A DNA stretch of 64,000 nucleotides from Halomarinibacterium sedimenti (lineage in GTDB: Bacteria > Bacteroidota > Bacteroidia > Flavobacteriales > Flavobacteriaceae), in contig NZ_JAHWDP010000007.1 in NCBI RefSeq assembly GCF_019312585.1, positions 35,698-99,697 on the forward strand, given 5' to 3'. This document shows, one piece after another, positions 34,691 to 43,078 of the stretch. A program made the translations under genes and the position numbers. Positions within the stretch are counted from its first letter, which is position 1, and the number at the start of each line of letters is the position of its first letter. The notes under the pieces are model-generated. The model had not been told where the DNA came from and did not search any database. It saw nothing but the letters and a program-made list of their open reading frames with translations.

Positions 34691-35017
34691 TTGGATTTAC
34701 AAGATCAACTAAAAAGTCTTTTCCCAGACCATGTTCCTTCTGAAGAACCATTAAAAGAAACTCCTTCTACTGTTTGGCTTCAAGACGAGCCATTAATTTG
34801 TAAATACGAAAAGCGTAAAGGGAAACCCATTACCATTATTGAAGGCTACAACGGCGCCGATAGCGACTTCAAACAATTGGCAAAGGAAATTAAACAATTA
34901 TTAAGCGTAGGCGGAAGTTTTAAAAACGAACAAATCATTATTCAAGGAGATTATCGTGATAGAATTATGAAGTTTCTTCAGGAAAAAGGATTTAAAACCA
35001 AGCGTGTTGGCGGATGA
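34691..35017 (+). CDS. SUI1/eIF1-like translation factor (YciH family)
   Basis: A 108-residue protein with a SUI1 domain (about 40-108): KYEKRKGKPITIIEGYNGADSD, then VGGSFKNEQIIIQGDYRDRIMKFLQEKGF and a GG end. Bacterial SUI1 proteins bind the 30S subunit and influence start selection. The start is TTG at 34691, only 3 nt after the stop of the oxygenase gene. The 3' end overlaps the phosphorylase gene by 4 nt (ATGA). Confidence 0.92.
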   Translation: MDLQDQLKSLFPDHVPSEEPLKETPSTVWLQDEPLICKYEKRKGKPITIIEGYNGADSDFKQLAKEIKQLLSVGGSFKNEQIIIQGDYRDRIMKFLQEKGFKTKRVGG

Positions 35018-35886
35018 AAATTGCAGCTTCAGAATTAATTCTAAATCCAGACGGTAGCATTTATCACTTGCAGTTAAAGCCGGGTGAAATAGCAAATACC
35101 ATTATTACAGTAGGAGATCAAGATCGTGTGGAGCAGGTTTCCAAACATTTTGACACCATTGAAGTAAAAGCGCAACACCGAGAATTTAAAACCCATACAG
35201 GAACGTATAAAGGAAAACGACTTACTGTAATTTCAACGGGAATTGGTCCCGATAATATTGATATCGTTTTTAACGAACTAGATGCTTTAGTCAATATAGA
35301 CTTTGACAGCAGAACCATAAAAACCGATAGAACAGTACTCAAAATTATACGAGTGGGAACTTCTGGTGGATTACAACCAGAAATTGCTTTAAATAGTTTT
35401 ATTGCCAGTGGAATCGGTATTGGTTTCGACAATTTGTTGCATTTTTACGGGGATACAGATAAAATATTCAAACAAGATTTTTCCGAAGCCTTTGTAAAAC
35501 ACACTCAATGGAACCCCAATAACTCAAAGCCCTATGCCATTGCAGCGGATTCAGAGTTATTATCTCTTTTTACTTCCGAAATAATTACGGAAGGCATAAC
35601 CACGACGAATGTTGGTTTTTATGGACCTCAGGGCCGAATATTAAGACTTCCAATTCAGGATTCCCAACTAACTGAAAAAATTGCTTCATTCCATTACAAC
35701 GGAAAGAATATCACAAACCTCGAAATGGAAACGGCGGCTATTTATGGAATGGCAAAACTATTGGGGCACAAGGCACTATCATTAAATGCAATTTTAGCCA
35801 ATCGGGCCTTAGGCACCTTTAGTGAGAAACCACTTGAAACCATTGAAGAACTTATTGTATATACTCTCGAAACCCTCACCAAATGA
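35014..35886 (+). CDS. nucleoside phosphorylase (uridine phosphorylase/PNP-I fold)
   Basis: A 290-residue cytoplasmic enzyme of the PNP-1 superfamily, which cleaves nucleosides with phosphate to free base and ribose-1-phosphate. Marks: VGDQDRVEQV (phosphate site), ISTGIGPDNIDIVF, IIRVGTSGGLQP (GTSG motif) and the nucleoside-binding NLEMETAAIYGMAKLLGHKALSLNAILANRA with Glu/Met/Glu. It is slightly longer than bacterial Udp. The gene overlaps both neighbours by 4 nt (ATGA), so translation is coupled. Base preference cannot be read. Confidence 0.9.
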   Translation: MKIAASELILNPDGSIYHLQLKPGEIANTIITVGDQDRVEQVSKHFDTIEVKAQHREFKTHTGTYKGKRLTVISTGIGPDNIDIVFNELDALVNIDFDSRTIKTDRTVLKIIRVGTSGGLQPEIALNSFIASGIGIGFDNLLHFYGDTDKIFKQDFSEAFVKHTQWNPNNSKPYAIAADSELLSLFTSEIITEGITTTNVGFYGPQGRILRLPIQDSQLTEKIASFHYNGKNITNLEMETAAIYGMAKLLGHKALSLNAILANRALGTFSEKPLETIEELIVYTLETLTK

Positions 35887-36737
35887 AGCATTTTAAGATA
35901 GGTGGTGTACCAGAGCACTTTAACCTACCCTGGTATTTAACGCTTAAAAATAAGGAATACCAAGAAGAAGAAATTAATCTTCGATGGATTGATTACTATG
36001 GAGGTACTGGGCAAATGTGTAAGGCATTGAGAGAAAAGGAAATTGATATGGCGGTGATTCTTACTGAAGGAATTATTCGCGATATTATTCATGGGAATGA
36101 ATGTAAAATTGTACAGTGCTTTGTAAAATCACCATTAATTTGGGGAATTCATGTGGCAAAGAATTCTAATTATACTTCAGTTTCAGACTTAAAAGGAACT
36201 AAAGCAGCTATTAGCCGGTATGGAAGTGGATCCCATTTAATGGCGTATGTAAATGCTGAAAATGAAGGCTGGGATATTGAAAAAGATTTAGATTTTGAAC
36301 CTATTAAAAACCTTGAAGGAGCACTGGAAGGTTTGCCAAAGGGTGATGGTGATTATTTTATGTGGGAAAAATTTACCACAAAACCTTACGTAGATAATGG
36401 AACATTTCGCTTAGTAGGTGAATGTCTTACCCCTTGGCCTTGCTTTGTGATTGCGGTAAGAAACGATGCGTTGGAAAATGAAAAGGAAGCTGTTAAAGCA
36501 ATTATAGAAATTATAAATAAGACTACATTAGAATTTAAAAATATTCCCTCTATCGATAAAATGATTGCCAATAGATACAATCAGAAAATTGAAGATGTTC
36601 AGTTATGGCTTTCTTTAACGGAATGGGGTCAAGAGAATCTTTCCAGCATGCAGGTTGAAAAAGTACAAGACACCTTGCAACACCTTGATTTAATTGAAAC
36701 TAAAATGCCTGCCTCAGAAATTTTATATTTTTTTTAA
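35883..36737 (+). CDS. substrate-binding-protein-like protein without signal peptide
   Basis: A 284-residue protein with a type-2 periplasmic-binding fold of the NMT1/THI5/SsuA kind: IGGVPEHFNLPWYL, RWIDYYGGTGQMCKAL, DMAVILTEGIIRDI, SDLKGTKAAISRYGSGSHLMAY and the hinge strand region FRLVGECLTPWPCFVIAVR. It lacks a signal peptide and lipobox and no ABC permease or ATPase is nearby, so it is probably cytoplasmic. Its coupling to a nucleoside phosphorylase (4-nt overlap) suggests binding or processing of a nucleoside-derived or thiamin-like metabolite; this is inference. Confidence 0.78.
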   Translation: MKHFKIGGVPEHFNLPWYLTLKNKEYQEEEINLRWIDYYGGTGQMCKALREKEIDMAVILTEGIIRDIIHGNECKIVQCFVKSPLIWGIHVAKNSNYTSVSDLKGTKAAISRYGSGSHLMAYVNAENEGWDIEKDLDFEPIKNLEGALEGLPKGDGDYFMWEKFTTKPYVDNGTFRLVGECLTPWPCFVIAVRNDALENEKEAVKAIIEIINKTTLEFKNIPSIDKMIANRYNQKIEDVQLWLSLTEWGQENLSSMQVEKVQDTLQHLDLIETKMPASEILYFF

Positions 36738-36793
36738 GAAAAACGCAACCCTACACACAACCCAGCATCTTACAAGTGTAATTTAAGTATATT

Positions 36794-36901
36794 ATGGTAA
36801 CTTTTTTAATTGTTTTGGGGGCTCTTTTAGTTACAAATTTCTTGTTGTTGCAATTTAGCTGTAACGATTCTACTGAACCTGAAGTTCCTGAAGAGGAATA
36901 G
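36794..36901 (+). CDS. tiny membrane protein, 35 aa
   Basis: An ATG-to-TAG frame of 36 codons with one hydrophobic helix (MVTFLIVLGALLVTNFLLL) and an acidic tail ending EVPEEE. Small proteins of this shape, with a GALLVxNFLLL helix, occur in flavobacteria as I remember them, but I could not search. It ends 6 bp from the convergent ung gene. Function unknown. Confidence 0.55.
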   Translation: MVTFLIVLGALLVTNFLLLQFSCNDSTEPEVPEEE

Positions 36902-36906
36902 TGTTT

Positions 36907-37572
36907 CTACCAGTTAATCCCCTTAAGCCCTTTGTTTGAAAGGTATTTGTTCGATTTACTAAAATGTTTATTACCAAACCACAACCCTCTATTAGCACTT
37001 AGTGGAGAAGGATGACCGCTTGTTAACACTAAGTGTTTTTCCCTATTGATAACACTTCCTTTCTTTTTGGCATATCCTCCCCATAATAGAAAAACCAACT
37101 CTTCCCTACCTTCCGAAAGTTTTGAAATAACAGTATCGGTAAATTGCTCCCACCCTTTATTTTGATGACTTCCCGCTTGATGGGCTCGAACAGTTAACGT
37201 TGCATTTAACAACAATACTCCTTGATCTGCCCAACGCTCCAAATTTCCACTCACTGGAATAGGTAAATTTAAATCGGAAGCAATTTCTTTAAAGATATTT
37301 TGTAAGGATGGGGGTTGTGCAATCCCTTCTGGAACCGAAAAACACAATCCGTGCGCTTGCCCTGGTCCGTGATACGGATCTTGACCAATAATAACCACTT
37401 TTACTTGTGAAAATGGTGTATGATTAAACGCCGAAAATATTTGACTCCCTGGAGGATAACACGTATTGGATTGGTATTCTGTTTTTACAAAATTGACTAA
37501 ATCTTTAAAATAGGGTTTTTCAAATTCCTCTTTTAATTGGACTAGCCAAGAAGGTTCAATTTTTACGGTCAT
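36907..37572 (-). CDS. ung: uracil-DNA glycosylase (family 1)
   Basis: A 221-residue base-excision-repair enzyme that removes uracil from DNA. The catalytic motif GQDPYHGPGQAHGLCFSV (Asp and Tyr of the water-activating loop) and the second motif HPSPLSA (His) are both intact, as are LLLNATLTV and LLWGGYAKKKG. The length is typical (about 220). It is monocistronic, divergent from the MutS2-like gene 71 bp away, so two DNA-repair genes share one control region. Confidence 0.96.
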   Translation of the reverse strand: MTVKIEPSWLVQLKEEFEKPYFKDLVNFVKTEYQSNTCYPPGSQIFSAFNHTPFSQVKVVIIGQDPYHGPGQAHGLCFSVPEGIAQPPSLQNIFKEIASDLNLPIPVSGNLERWADQGVLLLNATLTVRAHQAGSHQNKGWEQFTDTVISKLSEGREELVFLLWGGYAKKKGSVINREKHLVLTSGHPSPLSANRGLWFGNKHFSKSNKYLSNKGLKGINW

Positions 37573-37578
37573 TATTTG

Positions 37579-37586
37579 TACTTTTG
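37579..37586 (+). promoter_or_regulatory. -7 promoter box for the MutS2-like gene
   Basis: TACTTTTG matches the consensus exactly. It predicts +1 near 37591 and a leader of about 53 nt that contains the hairpin at 37621-37638. No convincing -33 TTG is present. Confidence 0.5.
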
Positions 37587-37620
37587 TAGGGATTAAAAGT
37601 AAGAATTTAATAAGACACCT

Positions 37621-37638
37621 TTCCCGCCGTAGCGGGAA
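37621..37638 (+). promoter_or_regulatory. GC-rich hairpin directly upstream of the mutS2-like start
   Basis: A perfect 7-bp stem (TTCCCGC with GCGGGAA) with loop CGTA ends 5 nt before the ATG at 37644, within the ribosome-binding window. It is the most GC-rich patch of the leader. It may slow translation initiation, or be a dispersed palindromic repeat. Confidence 0.55.
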
Positions 37639-37643
37639 TTATT

Positions 37644-39803
37644 ATGATTAAAATTCAGAAGAATACGCTTAAGGATTTAGAGTTTCCCACAGTGCTGGAA
37701 CAGATTGCCGCATTTTGTATTACCGAAATGGGTAAAGACAAAGTCTTGGAAATTCTTCCATATTCTGAAGAGGATGCTATTTTACCCGAATTACAACGAG
37801 TTAAAGAATTTACCGCTTCTTTTAAGAATGATAATCGTATTCCCAATCACGGATTTGAAGCCATTACCAAGGAATTACGCCTTTTAGAAATTGAAAATAG
37901 TGTGATTGAAGCTTCAGGTTTTAGAAGAATTCTTTCGGTAACAGAAACCACAAAAGAGCTCCTAAAATTCTTTAAAAAATACGAAGAGTTTTACACCCAT
38001 TTGCAAGCATACGCCACAACTATTAATTATACTTCTCTCATTTCCGAAGCCATTCAGAACATATTAGATAAATATGGAGAAGTAAAAGATGATGCCTCCC
38101 CTGCCCTTTTTGACATTCGAAAACGACTTCAGCAAGTAAAAACCCAAGTGAGTGCTTCCTTTAGCCGTGCGTTAAGTCGGTATGCACAAGCAGATTATCT
38201 AGATGAAATTAAGGAGTCTGTGATGGAAAATAGACGTGTTTTAGCGGTAAAGGCTATGCACCGAAGAAAAGTAAAAGGGGCTGTTTTGGGGCAATCTAAA
38301 ACAGGAAGTATTGTTTATATCGAACCACAAGAAACCTTAGAGTATGCCAATGAACTAAGTAATTTATATTACGAAGAAACCGAAGAAGTCAAACGCATTT
38401 TAAAAGCCCTAACGCAGTATATTTGCCCCTACAAGCCACTATTGGTAAGCTATCAGGAATATCTAATTCAAATCGATGCTTGGCATGCCAAATCGAAATA
38501 CGCTTTAGAAATTAATGGAATACTCCCACTATTCTCAAAAGAACGGAATCTTCAATTAAAGAATGCGTATCATCCACTATTATTACGTTCCAACAAAAAG
38601 AAAAAAAAGAAAACCTATCCGCAATCGATTACGCTTCATTCAGAAAATAGAATCATTGTCATATCGGGGCCTAATGCGGGCGGAAAAAGTATTACACTTA
38701 AAACGGTAGGGTTACTTCAACTTATGTTTCAAAGTGGGTTGTTGATTCCTGTAGACCCGTATAGCGAGATATGTTTGTTTGATAGAGTTTTAACCGACAT
38801 AGGCGATAATCAATCCATCGAAAATCATTTAAGCACCTATAGTTATCGGTTAAAACAAATGAACCAGTTTCTAAAGAAGTGTAATAAAAATACGCTCTTT
38901 TTAATTGATGAATTTGGAACTGGAAGTGATCCCGAATTGGGAGGCGCGTTGGCCGAAACCTTTTTGGAAGTGTTTTATGAAAGAGAAGCCTTCGGAATTA
39001 TTACAACCCATTATTCAAATTTAAAGCTTCTAGCAAACGAACTCCCTTTTGCTACCAATGCCAATATGCAGTTTGACAGCCGAAGCTTGGAGCCTTTGTA
39101 CCATCTGCACTTGGGGGAAGCAGGAAGTTCCTTTACGTTTGAAGTCGCTCAAAAAAATGGTATTCCTTATAGTTTAATAAATAAGGCAAAGAAAAAGATT
39201 GAACGTGGAAAGGTTCGTTTTGATAAGACCATTGCCAACCTTCAAAAAGAGCGTTCTAACCTTCGAAAAACCTCTGCCTCTTTAAAAACAGAAGAGGAAA
39301 AGGCCAAAGAGGAAAGCAAACAATTGGAACAGACCAATGCTAAAATTCAGCAGAAATTAGAAAGTTACCAGGAGTTGTTTGATGCTAATCAGAAACTTAT
39401 TTCCTTAGGAAAACGCTTCGATATTCTTTCTGAAAAGTATTTCAATAATAAAAACAAACGAGAACTCATTGACGAGTTGATGAAGTTGGTGCTTCAGGAA
39501 AATGTGAAGCGAAAGAAAGTGGCTCCCAAAGCAAAAAAAGTTGAAAAAATAAAAGAGCAAAAAGTTCTTAAGGAAGTTGAACGTAAAGTGGAAGGCATTC
39601 GGAAACGAAAAAAGAAAGAAAAAGAAGCTGCTGCCAAATTGCCGCCACCTCCACCCAAGGTAACCTTAAAAATTGGCGATAGAGTTAGAATGATCGATGG
39701 AAGAGCTATTGGCACTATAGATACCATAGAAAAGAAAAAAGCTATTGTAAATTACGGTATGTTTACGACTAATGTAAGCTTAGAAGAACTTGAAAAAGTA
39801 TAA
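37644..39803 (+). CDS. MutS2-family DNA-binding ATPase lacking Smr domain
   Basis: A 719-residue MutS-like ATPase. The MutS core and lever helices (about 1-300) precede the ABC ATPase: Walker A GPNAGGKS (near residue 343), Walker B LFLIDEFGTGSDPELGGAL, and the H-loop TTHYSNLK. A long Lys/Glu coiled coil (about 515-660) follows, then a short KOW-like end (IGDRVRMIDGRAIGTIDTIEKKKAIVNYG). MutS2 proteins usually end in an Smr nuclease domain; none is seen here, so the name endonuclease would be wrong. The likely role is recombination control or rescue of collided ribosomes, as reported for MutS2 relatives. The stop touches the next ATG. Confidence 0.88.
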   Translation: MIKIQKNTLKDLEFPTVLEQIAAFCITEMGKDKVLEILPYSEEDAILPELQRVKEFTASFKNDNRIPNHGFEAITKELRLLEIENSVIEASGFRRILSVTETTKELLKFFKKYEEFYTHLQAYATTINYTSLISEAIQNILDKYGEVKDDASPALFDIRKRLQQVKTQVSASFSRALSRYAQADYLDEIKESVMENRRVLAVKAMHRRKVKGAVLGQSKTGSIVYIEPQETLEYANELSNLYYEETEEVKRILKALTQYICPYKPLLVSYQEYLIQIDAWHAKSKYALEINGILPLFSKERNLQLKNAYHPLLLRSNKKKKKKTYPQSITLHSENRIIVISGPNAGGKSITLKTVGLLQLMFQSGLLIPVDPYSEICLFDRVLTDIGDNQSIENHLSTYSYRLKQMNQFLKKCNKNTLFLIDEFGTGSDPELGGALAETFLEVFYEREAFGIITTHYSNLKLLANELPFATNANMQFDSRSLEPLYHLHLGEAGSSFTFEVAQKNGIPYSLINKAKKKIERGKVRFDKTIANLQKERSNLRKTSASLKTEEEKAKEESKQLEQTNAKIQQKLESYQELFDANQKLISLGKRFDILSEKYFNNKNKRELIDELMKLVLQENVKRKKVAPKAKKVEKIKEQKVLKEVERKVEGIRKRKKKEKEAAAKLPPPPPKVTLKIGDRVRMIDGRAIGTIDTIEKKKAIVNYGMFTTNVSLEELEKV

Positions 39804-40211
39804 ATGAAAGACGAAAATTCATATAAAATCATTCTTTTCGACGGGGTTTGCAATCTCTGCAATAGCTCGGTAAACTTTATTATTACACACGACCCGAAGA
39901 ACAAATTTAAGTTTGCCGCATTGCAAAGTGATGTTGGTGCTTCGCTAATACAAAAATATGGAATTGATACTTCCAAAACAGATTCTATCATTTTAATTGA
40001 CAATCAAAAGGCCTACGTAAAGTCTTCTGCTGCACTTCGTATCGCTAAATACTTAAATAAAGGCTACCCTCTACTCTATGCATTTATCATTATCCCAAAC
40101 TTTATAAGAAATTGGGTGTATGACTATATTGCTAAAAATCGCTATAAGTGGTATGGTAAAAAGGATAGTTGTATGATTCCTACTCCAGAACTCAAGCAAA
40201 AGTTCTTATAG
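39804..40211 (+). CDS. DCC family thiol-disulfide oxidoreductase (DUF393)
   Basis: A 135-residue thioredoxin-fold-like protein. The defining DxxCxxC appears in FDGVCNLCNSSVNFI, followed by the typical FAALQSDVGASLIQKYGI and DSIILIDNQKAYVKSSAALRIAKYL. Members are predicted redox proteins; partners are mostly unknown. The ATG follows the stop of the mutS2-like gene without a gap (TAAATG), so the two are translationally linked. Confidence 0.92.
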   Translation: MKDENSYKIILFDGVCNLCNSSVNFIITHDPKNKFKFAALQSDVGASLIQKYGIDTSKTDSIILIDNQKAYVKSSAALRIAKYLNKGYPLLYAFIIIPNFIRNWVYDYIAKNRYKWYGKKDSCMIPTPELKQKFL

Positions 40212-40244
40212 TCCTTATTTAGTTCCCTAATTATAGATTTATAC

Positions 40245-40252
40245 TATCTTTG
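40245..40252 (+). promoter_or_regulatory. -7 promoter box of the methyltransferase gene
   Basis: TATCTTTG is an exact consensus match 20 nt before the ATG at 40273. The -33 element is not convincing. Confidence 0.5.
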
Positions 40253-40272
40253 CGCCATAACCCAACCCAATT

Positions 40273-41013
40273 ATGGCTTTACGCGAAGAATTAAAAACCC
40301 AAGGTGATTTTTTATTTAGATACAGAAGTTTTTTACCCCTTATTATATTGGTGGTAGGATTGGCTGTTTTTGCCTATTTTAAACTAAATCCAGACGCGTA
40401 TTGCGACTTTTTATATACCGAAACCTATAAATACATATGTTTAGGCGTTAGTTTATTAGGGTTTTTCATAAGAGTTTTCACTATAGGCTATGCTGCCGAA
40501 AATACCTCAGGTAGAAACACCCACGAAGGACAAATTGCAGATGAAATCAATACCACCGGGATCTATTCGATTGTTAGACATCCGTTGTATTTAGGGAATT
40601 TCTTTATGTGGTTGGGAATCGCGATGTTAACCGCGTCCTTTTGGTTTTTAGTAGCCTTTGTACTCTTTTATTACAGCTATTATTATCTACGTATTTGTTT
40701 TGCTGAAGAAGCTTTTTTACGCACAAAGTTTGAAGATGCCTATGTAAAGTATTCAGAAAAAGTGCCACCTTTCTTTCCTAGTTTTAAAAACTACAAAGCT
40801 TCCAATAGATCTTTTAATTTACGAAAAGTAATTCGTCAAGAGAAAAACGGAATCGCAGCCATCTTCCTCCTTTTTTGGTTCTTTGAAATGGTAGGTGATT
40901 TTATTGTGAATAAAGAATTTGTATTCAATATGGACTTTTGGTTCTACGCAGGTATTATTGCTTCGGTGGTATATCTCATACTTAAAGTATTGAAGAAGCG
41001 GAAACTGATTTAA
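40273..41013 (+). CDS. ICMT/PEMT-like integral membrane methyltransferase
   Basis: A 246-residue membrane protein with about six helices. The isoprenylcysteine methyltransferase core is present: GIYSIVRHPLYLGNFFMWLG (SAM-binding RHPxYxG) and, after two helices, EEAFLRTKFEDAYVKYSEKVPPFFPSF. Bacterial relatives methylate lipids, for example lipid A phosphate, or small hydrophobic compounds; the target here is unknown. Two extra C-terminal helices follow the core. It is monocistronic, with its own promoter box and a terminator downstream. Confidence 0.87.
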   Translation: MALREELKTQGDFLFRYRSFLPLIILVVGLAVFAYFKLNPDAYCDFLYTETYKYICLGVSLLGFFIRVFTIGYAAENTSGRNTHEGQIADEINTTGIYSIVRHPLYLGNFFMWLGIAMLTASFWFLVAFVLFYYSYYYLRICFAEEAFLRTKFEDAYVKYSEKVPPFFPSFKNYKASNRSFNLRKVIRQEKNGIAAIFLLFWFFEMVGDFIVNKEFVFNMDFWFYAGIIASVVYLILKVLKKRKLI

Positions 41014-41030
41014 AAAAGTTTCTTTCAAAT

Positions 41031-41054
41031 AAAAGCCTCAATAATGAGGCTTTT
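41031..41054. terminator. bidirectional terminator
   Basis: A perfect 10-bp stem (AAAAGCCTCA with TGAGGCTTTT) and loop ATAA lie between the convergent methyltransferase and DUF1704 genes. Confidence 0.9.
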
Positions 41055-41055
41055 A

Positions 41056-42219
41056 TTATTTTAAATTCTCAAGAATAAACTCAATGGTTTTGCTCTGATT
41101 ATTATTACTATCAAAGGCAAAATTACGATAGGGATTTTCAGAAATCATTCCCCAGTCTTTCCATTTTTTAATTAAGCCCACATTCGAAATATTTACCTTT
41201 CCAGAAAGCAAAATGTTTAAGTCTTCCTTTTTCTGATGATAATTATATACCTTTTTTAACCCCGTGAGATAGGTATAATCTTTTGTAAACCCTCCCCCTC
41301 TAAAAGCGCGAAGGCAAATATTAAAAGCTTCCTCCCTATTTAATTTATACTGATTGTGAAGCAAGTCGAAGGTTTCTCTAAACTCAAATCCTTTTCTAAG
41401 GCTATCTGCCGCAATGACTCGGTATGATAGTTCTTTTAAACGATACAACGTTAAGCAACCACTCATATATTCGCTAAAAACCGCCAATCCTTCTTGAGTT
41501 TCTACATTTTTGGGAAAGCCATTGTGAAAAATTTTCAATGTATGGCTCATTCCATTAAAGGTAGTCACCATATGTACTCCTATTTCGTGATTGGCTAGGA
41601 CTTTTAACTGATTGGCACTATAACGGTGGTTCTTCTTTAAAAATAAAGTCTGCGTGTTGTTTTGAACCATCGCTGCAGCCGATATTTTATTGGAAAGCTT
41701 TACGCTGTAATTAAAATTGAATTTCTTTGAAAACTCAATAAAATAACTTTGAGCTTCTTCCACATTAAAAACAGGAAACATTTCCTCATTAAAGGCTTCA
41801 TCCTTAAAATGAAGAATAAACTGGGCGTTCGCTACATCTTTTTCCGTAGGTGTTCCAAAGGATTTAAGTCCGTTGAAATAAAAACGTTTTCCTTTCCCAA
41901 TGGTTTCAATACACTGAATAAGACCTGAATAATCATAGATAACATCGCGATAAAAGTTACGGGTTTCTTCGTCTTTTATCGTATCTATATCTTGCGAAAA
42001 TAACGCTTGTTGAAGTTTGTGAGCATTAAAGTCAATTTTTCGGTATTTAAAAGTAGGATTGATATTATATTTTGAAGCAAAAAACTCCTTTTTTTGCTGC
42101 TCTATATTGGTAGGGTTGATATAATCGAGTAATTCAATTTTTTGAACCAATCGGTGCAATTCGGCATCAATTTTAAATAAATTAGGATACGTTTTAGAAA
42201 GGTCTTTTGTCGCAATCAT
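41056..42219 (-). CDS. DUF1704 / QEGLA-motif zinc carboxypeptidase-like protein
   Basis: A 387-residue protein of the family labelled flavohemoglobin expression-modulating QEGLA motif protein (DUF1704). It carries the metallopeptidase-like NHEIGVHMVTTFNG (HExxxH) and the downstream ETQEGLAVFSEY, whose Glu would be the third zinc ligand. Eukaryotic DUF1704 members (MATCAP) are tubulin tyrosine carboxypeptidases. The ATG at 42219 is chosen; it lies one base after the stop of the amidohydrolase gene (TAATATG), whereas the TTG at 42237 would overlap it. It is the third gene of an operon with an ATP-grasp ligase, suggesting removal of a residue that the ligase adds (inference). Confidence 0.88.
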   Translation of the reverse strand: MIATKDLSKTYPNLFKIDAELHRLVQKIELLDYINPTNIEQQKKEFFASKYNINPTFKYRKIDFNAHKLQQALFSQDIDTIKDEETRNFYRDVIYDYSGLIQCIETIGKGKRFYFNGLKSFGTPTEKDVANAQFILHFKDEAFNEEMFPVFNVEEAQSYFIEFSKKFNFNYSVKLSNKISAAAMVQNNTQTLFLKKNHRYSANQLKVLANHEIGVHMVTTFNGMSHTLKIFHNGFPKNVETQEGLAVFSEYMSGCLTLYRLKELSYRVIAADSLRKGFEFRETFDLLHNQYKLNREEAFNICLRAFRGGGFTKDYTYLTGLKKVYNYHQKKEDLNILLSGKVNISNVGLIKKWKDWGMISENPYRNFAFDSNNNQSKTIEFILENLK

Positions 42220-42220
42220 A

Positions 42221-43051
42221 TTATTTTCTGTGTGCAATGTAGAAGGCTTCTGCGTGTGCAGGAATTTTTTCCCTTAATTGTTCTTCTATCGCCGAAACGA
42301 CTTCAGGAAAAACAATTTGATTTAATTCATCGCAGTAAATCTTTTTAAACTCAGTCGCCAAAACTAAGGTATTTTGAAAGTTTTGGGTAATAAATTTTAG
42401 AAAATATCCATTCCCAAAAAAGGTATCATTTATTTTGGATGTAGTTTCGTTAGTATATGGCAATTGTAATTCTGATAAAGAAACCCTCCAATTCTCGACT
42501 AGCTTTCCAAAACGTTCATTATCAATGTTGGATGTTCCTAAATTAATAACAGGTACTTCCCTATCCCAGCGTCTCCAATTGTAACTATGTATATCATAGA
42601 CTACCACTACGCCAAATTTTTCTTCGAGTTTTGAAATTAAAGCTTTTACAACACGGTAAAAATTAGTGTGTTTTTCGAGGCTTTTATTGTATTGTTCTTT
42701 GGGAAGTGGGTTTTTCCAAAGTTGTTTTCCCCAAGCCGTTTCAAACACTGCATTTTCTGGATCTCGATTAAGGTCATATTCAAATCGGCTGTCACAACCC
42801 GCCATGACAATAGGATGGGAATTTACAAACTCTTTAGTACAAGGGTCTTCTTCAAACCAGCGATCGTATTGGGTATGAAGGCAATTATCCCAAAGTTCTC
42901 TTCGGAATTGTGCACCATCATGTACTGCTCCACAGACATAGTGAGTGTATTTATCAATTTTTAACGTAAAAGAATAATCTTCTGAAACAGCTTCAAAAAG
43001 TTCTTCCTTTTCAATTTTTTTGATGATGTTATCTACTGAAAGACGTTGCAT
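42221..43051 (-). CDS. N-formylglutamate amidohydrolase-like protein
   Basis: A 276-residue putative zinc hydrolase. The family signature is visible: GAVHDGAQFRREL, the SRFEYDLNR motif (SRxxxDLNR), VVVVYDIHSYN and ATEFKKIYCDE. Classical members deformylate N-formylglutamate in histidine degradation, but no hut genes are present and the position between an ATP-grasp ligase and a carboxypeptidase-like protein suggests a different glutamyl or acyl substrate. It starts 27 bp after the ligase gene and ends 1 bp before the next start. Confidence 0.86.
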   Translation of the reverse strand: MQRLSVDNIIKKIEKEELFEAVSEDYSFTLKIDKYTHYVCGAVHDGAQFRRELWDNCLHTQYDRWFEEDPCTKEFVNSHPIVMAGCDSRFEYDLNRDPENAVFETAWGKQLWKNPLPKEQYNKSLEKHTNFYRVVKALISKLEEKFGVVVVYDIHSYNWRRWDREVPVINLGTSNIDNERFGKLVENWRVSLSELQLPYTNETTSKINDTFFGNGYFLKFITQNFQNTLVLATEFKKIYCDELNQIVFPEVVSAIEEQLREKIPAHAEAFYIAHRK

Positions 43052-43078
43052 ACCATATTTTTTTAAGTTTGGAGTTGT

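Noticed and set aside
35014..36737. Futalosine (mqn) menaquinone pathway genes
   Set aside because: A nucleoside phosphorylase fold next to a binding-protein fold recalls MqnB with MqnA/D, but there is no radical SAM Mqn gene, and flavobacteria as a rule use the classical men pathway.
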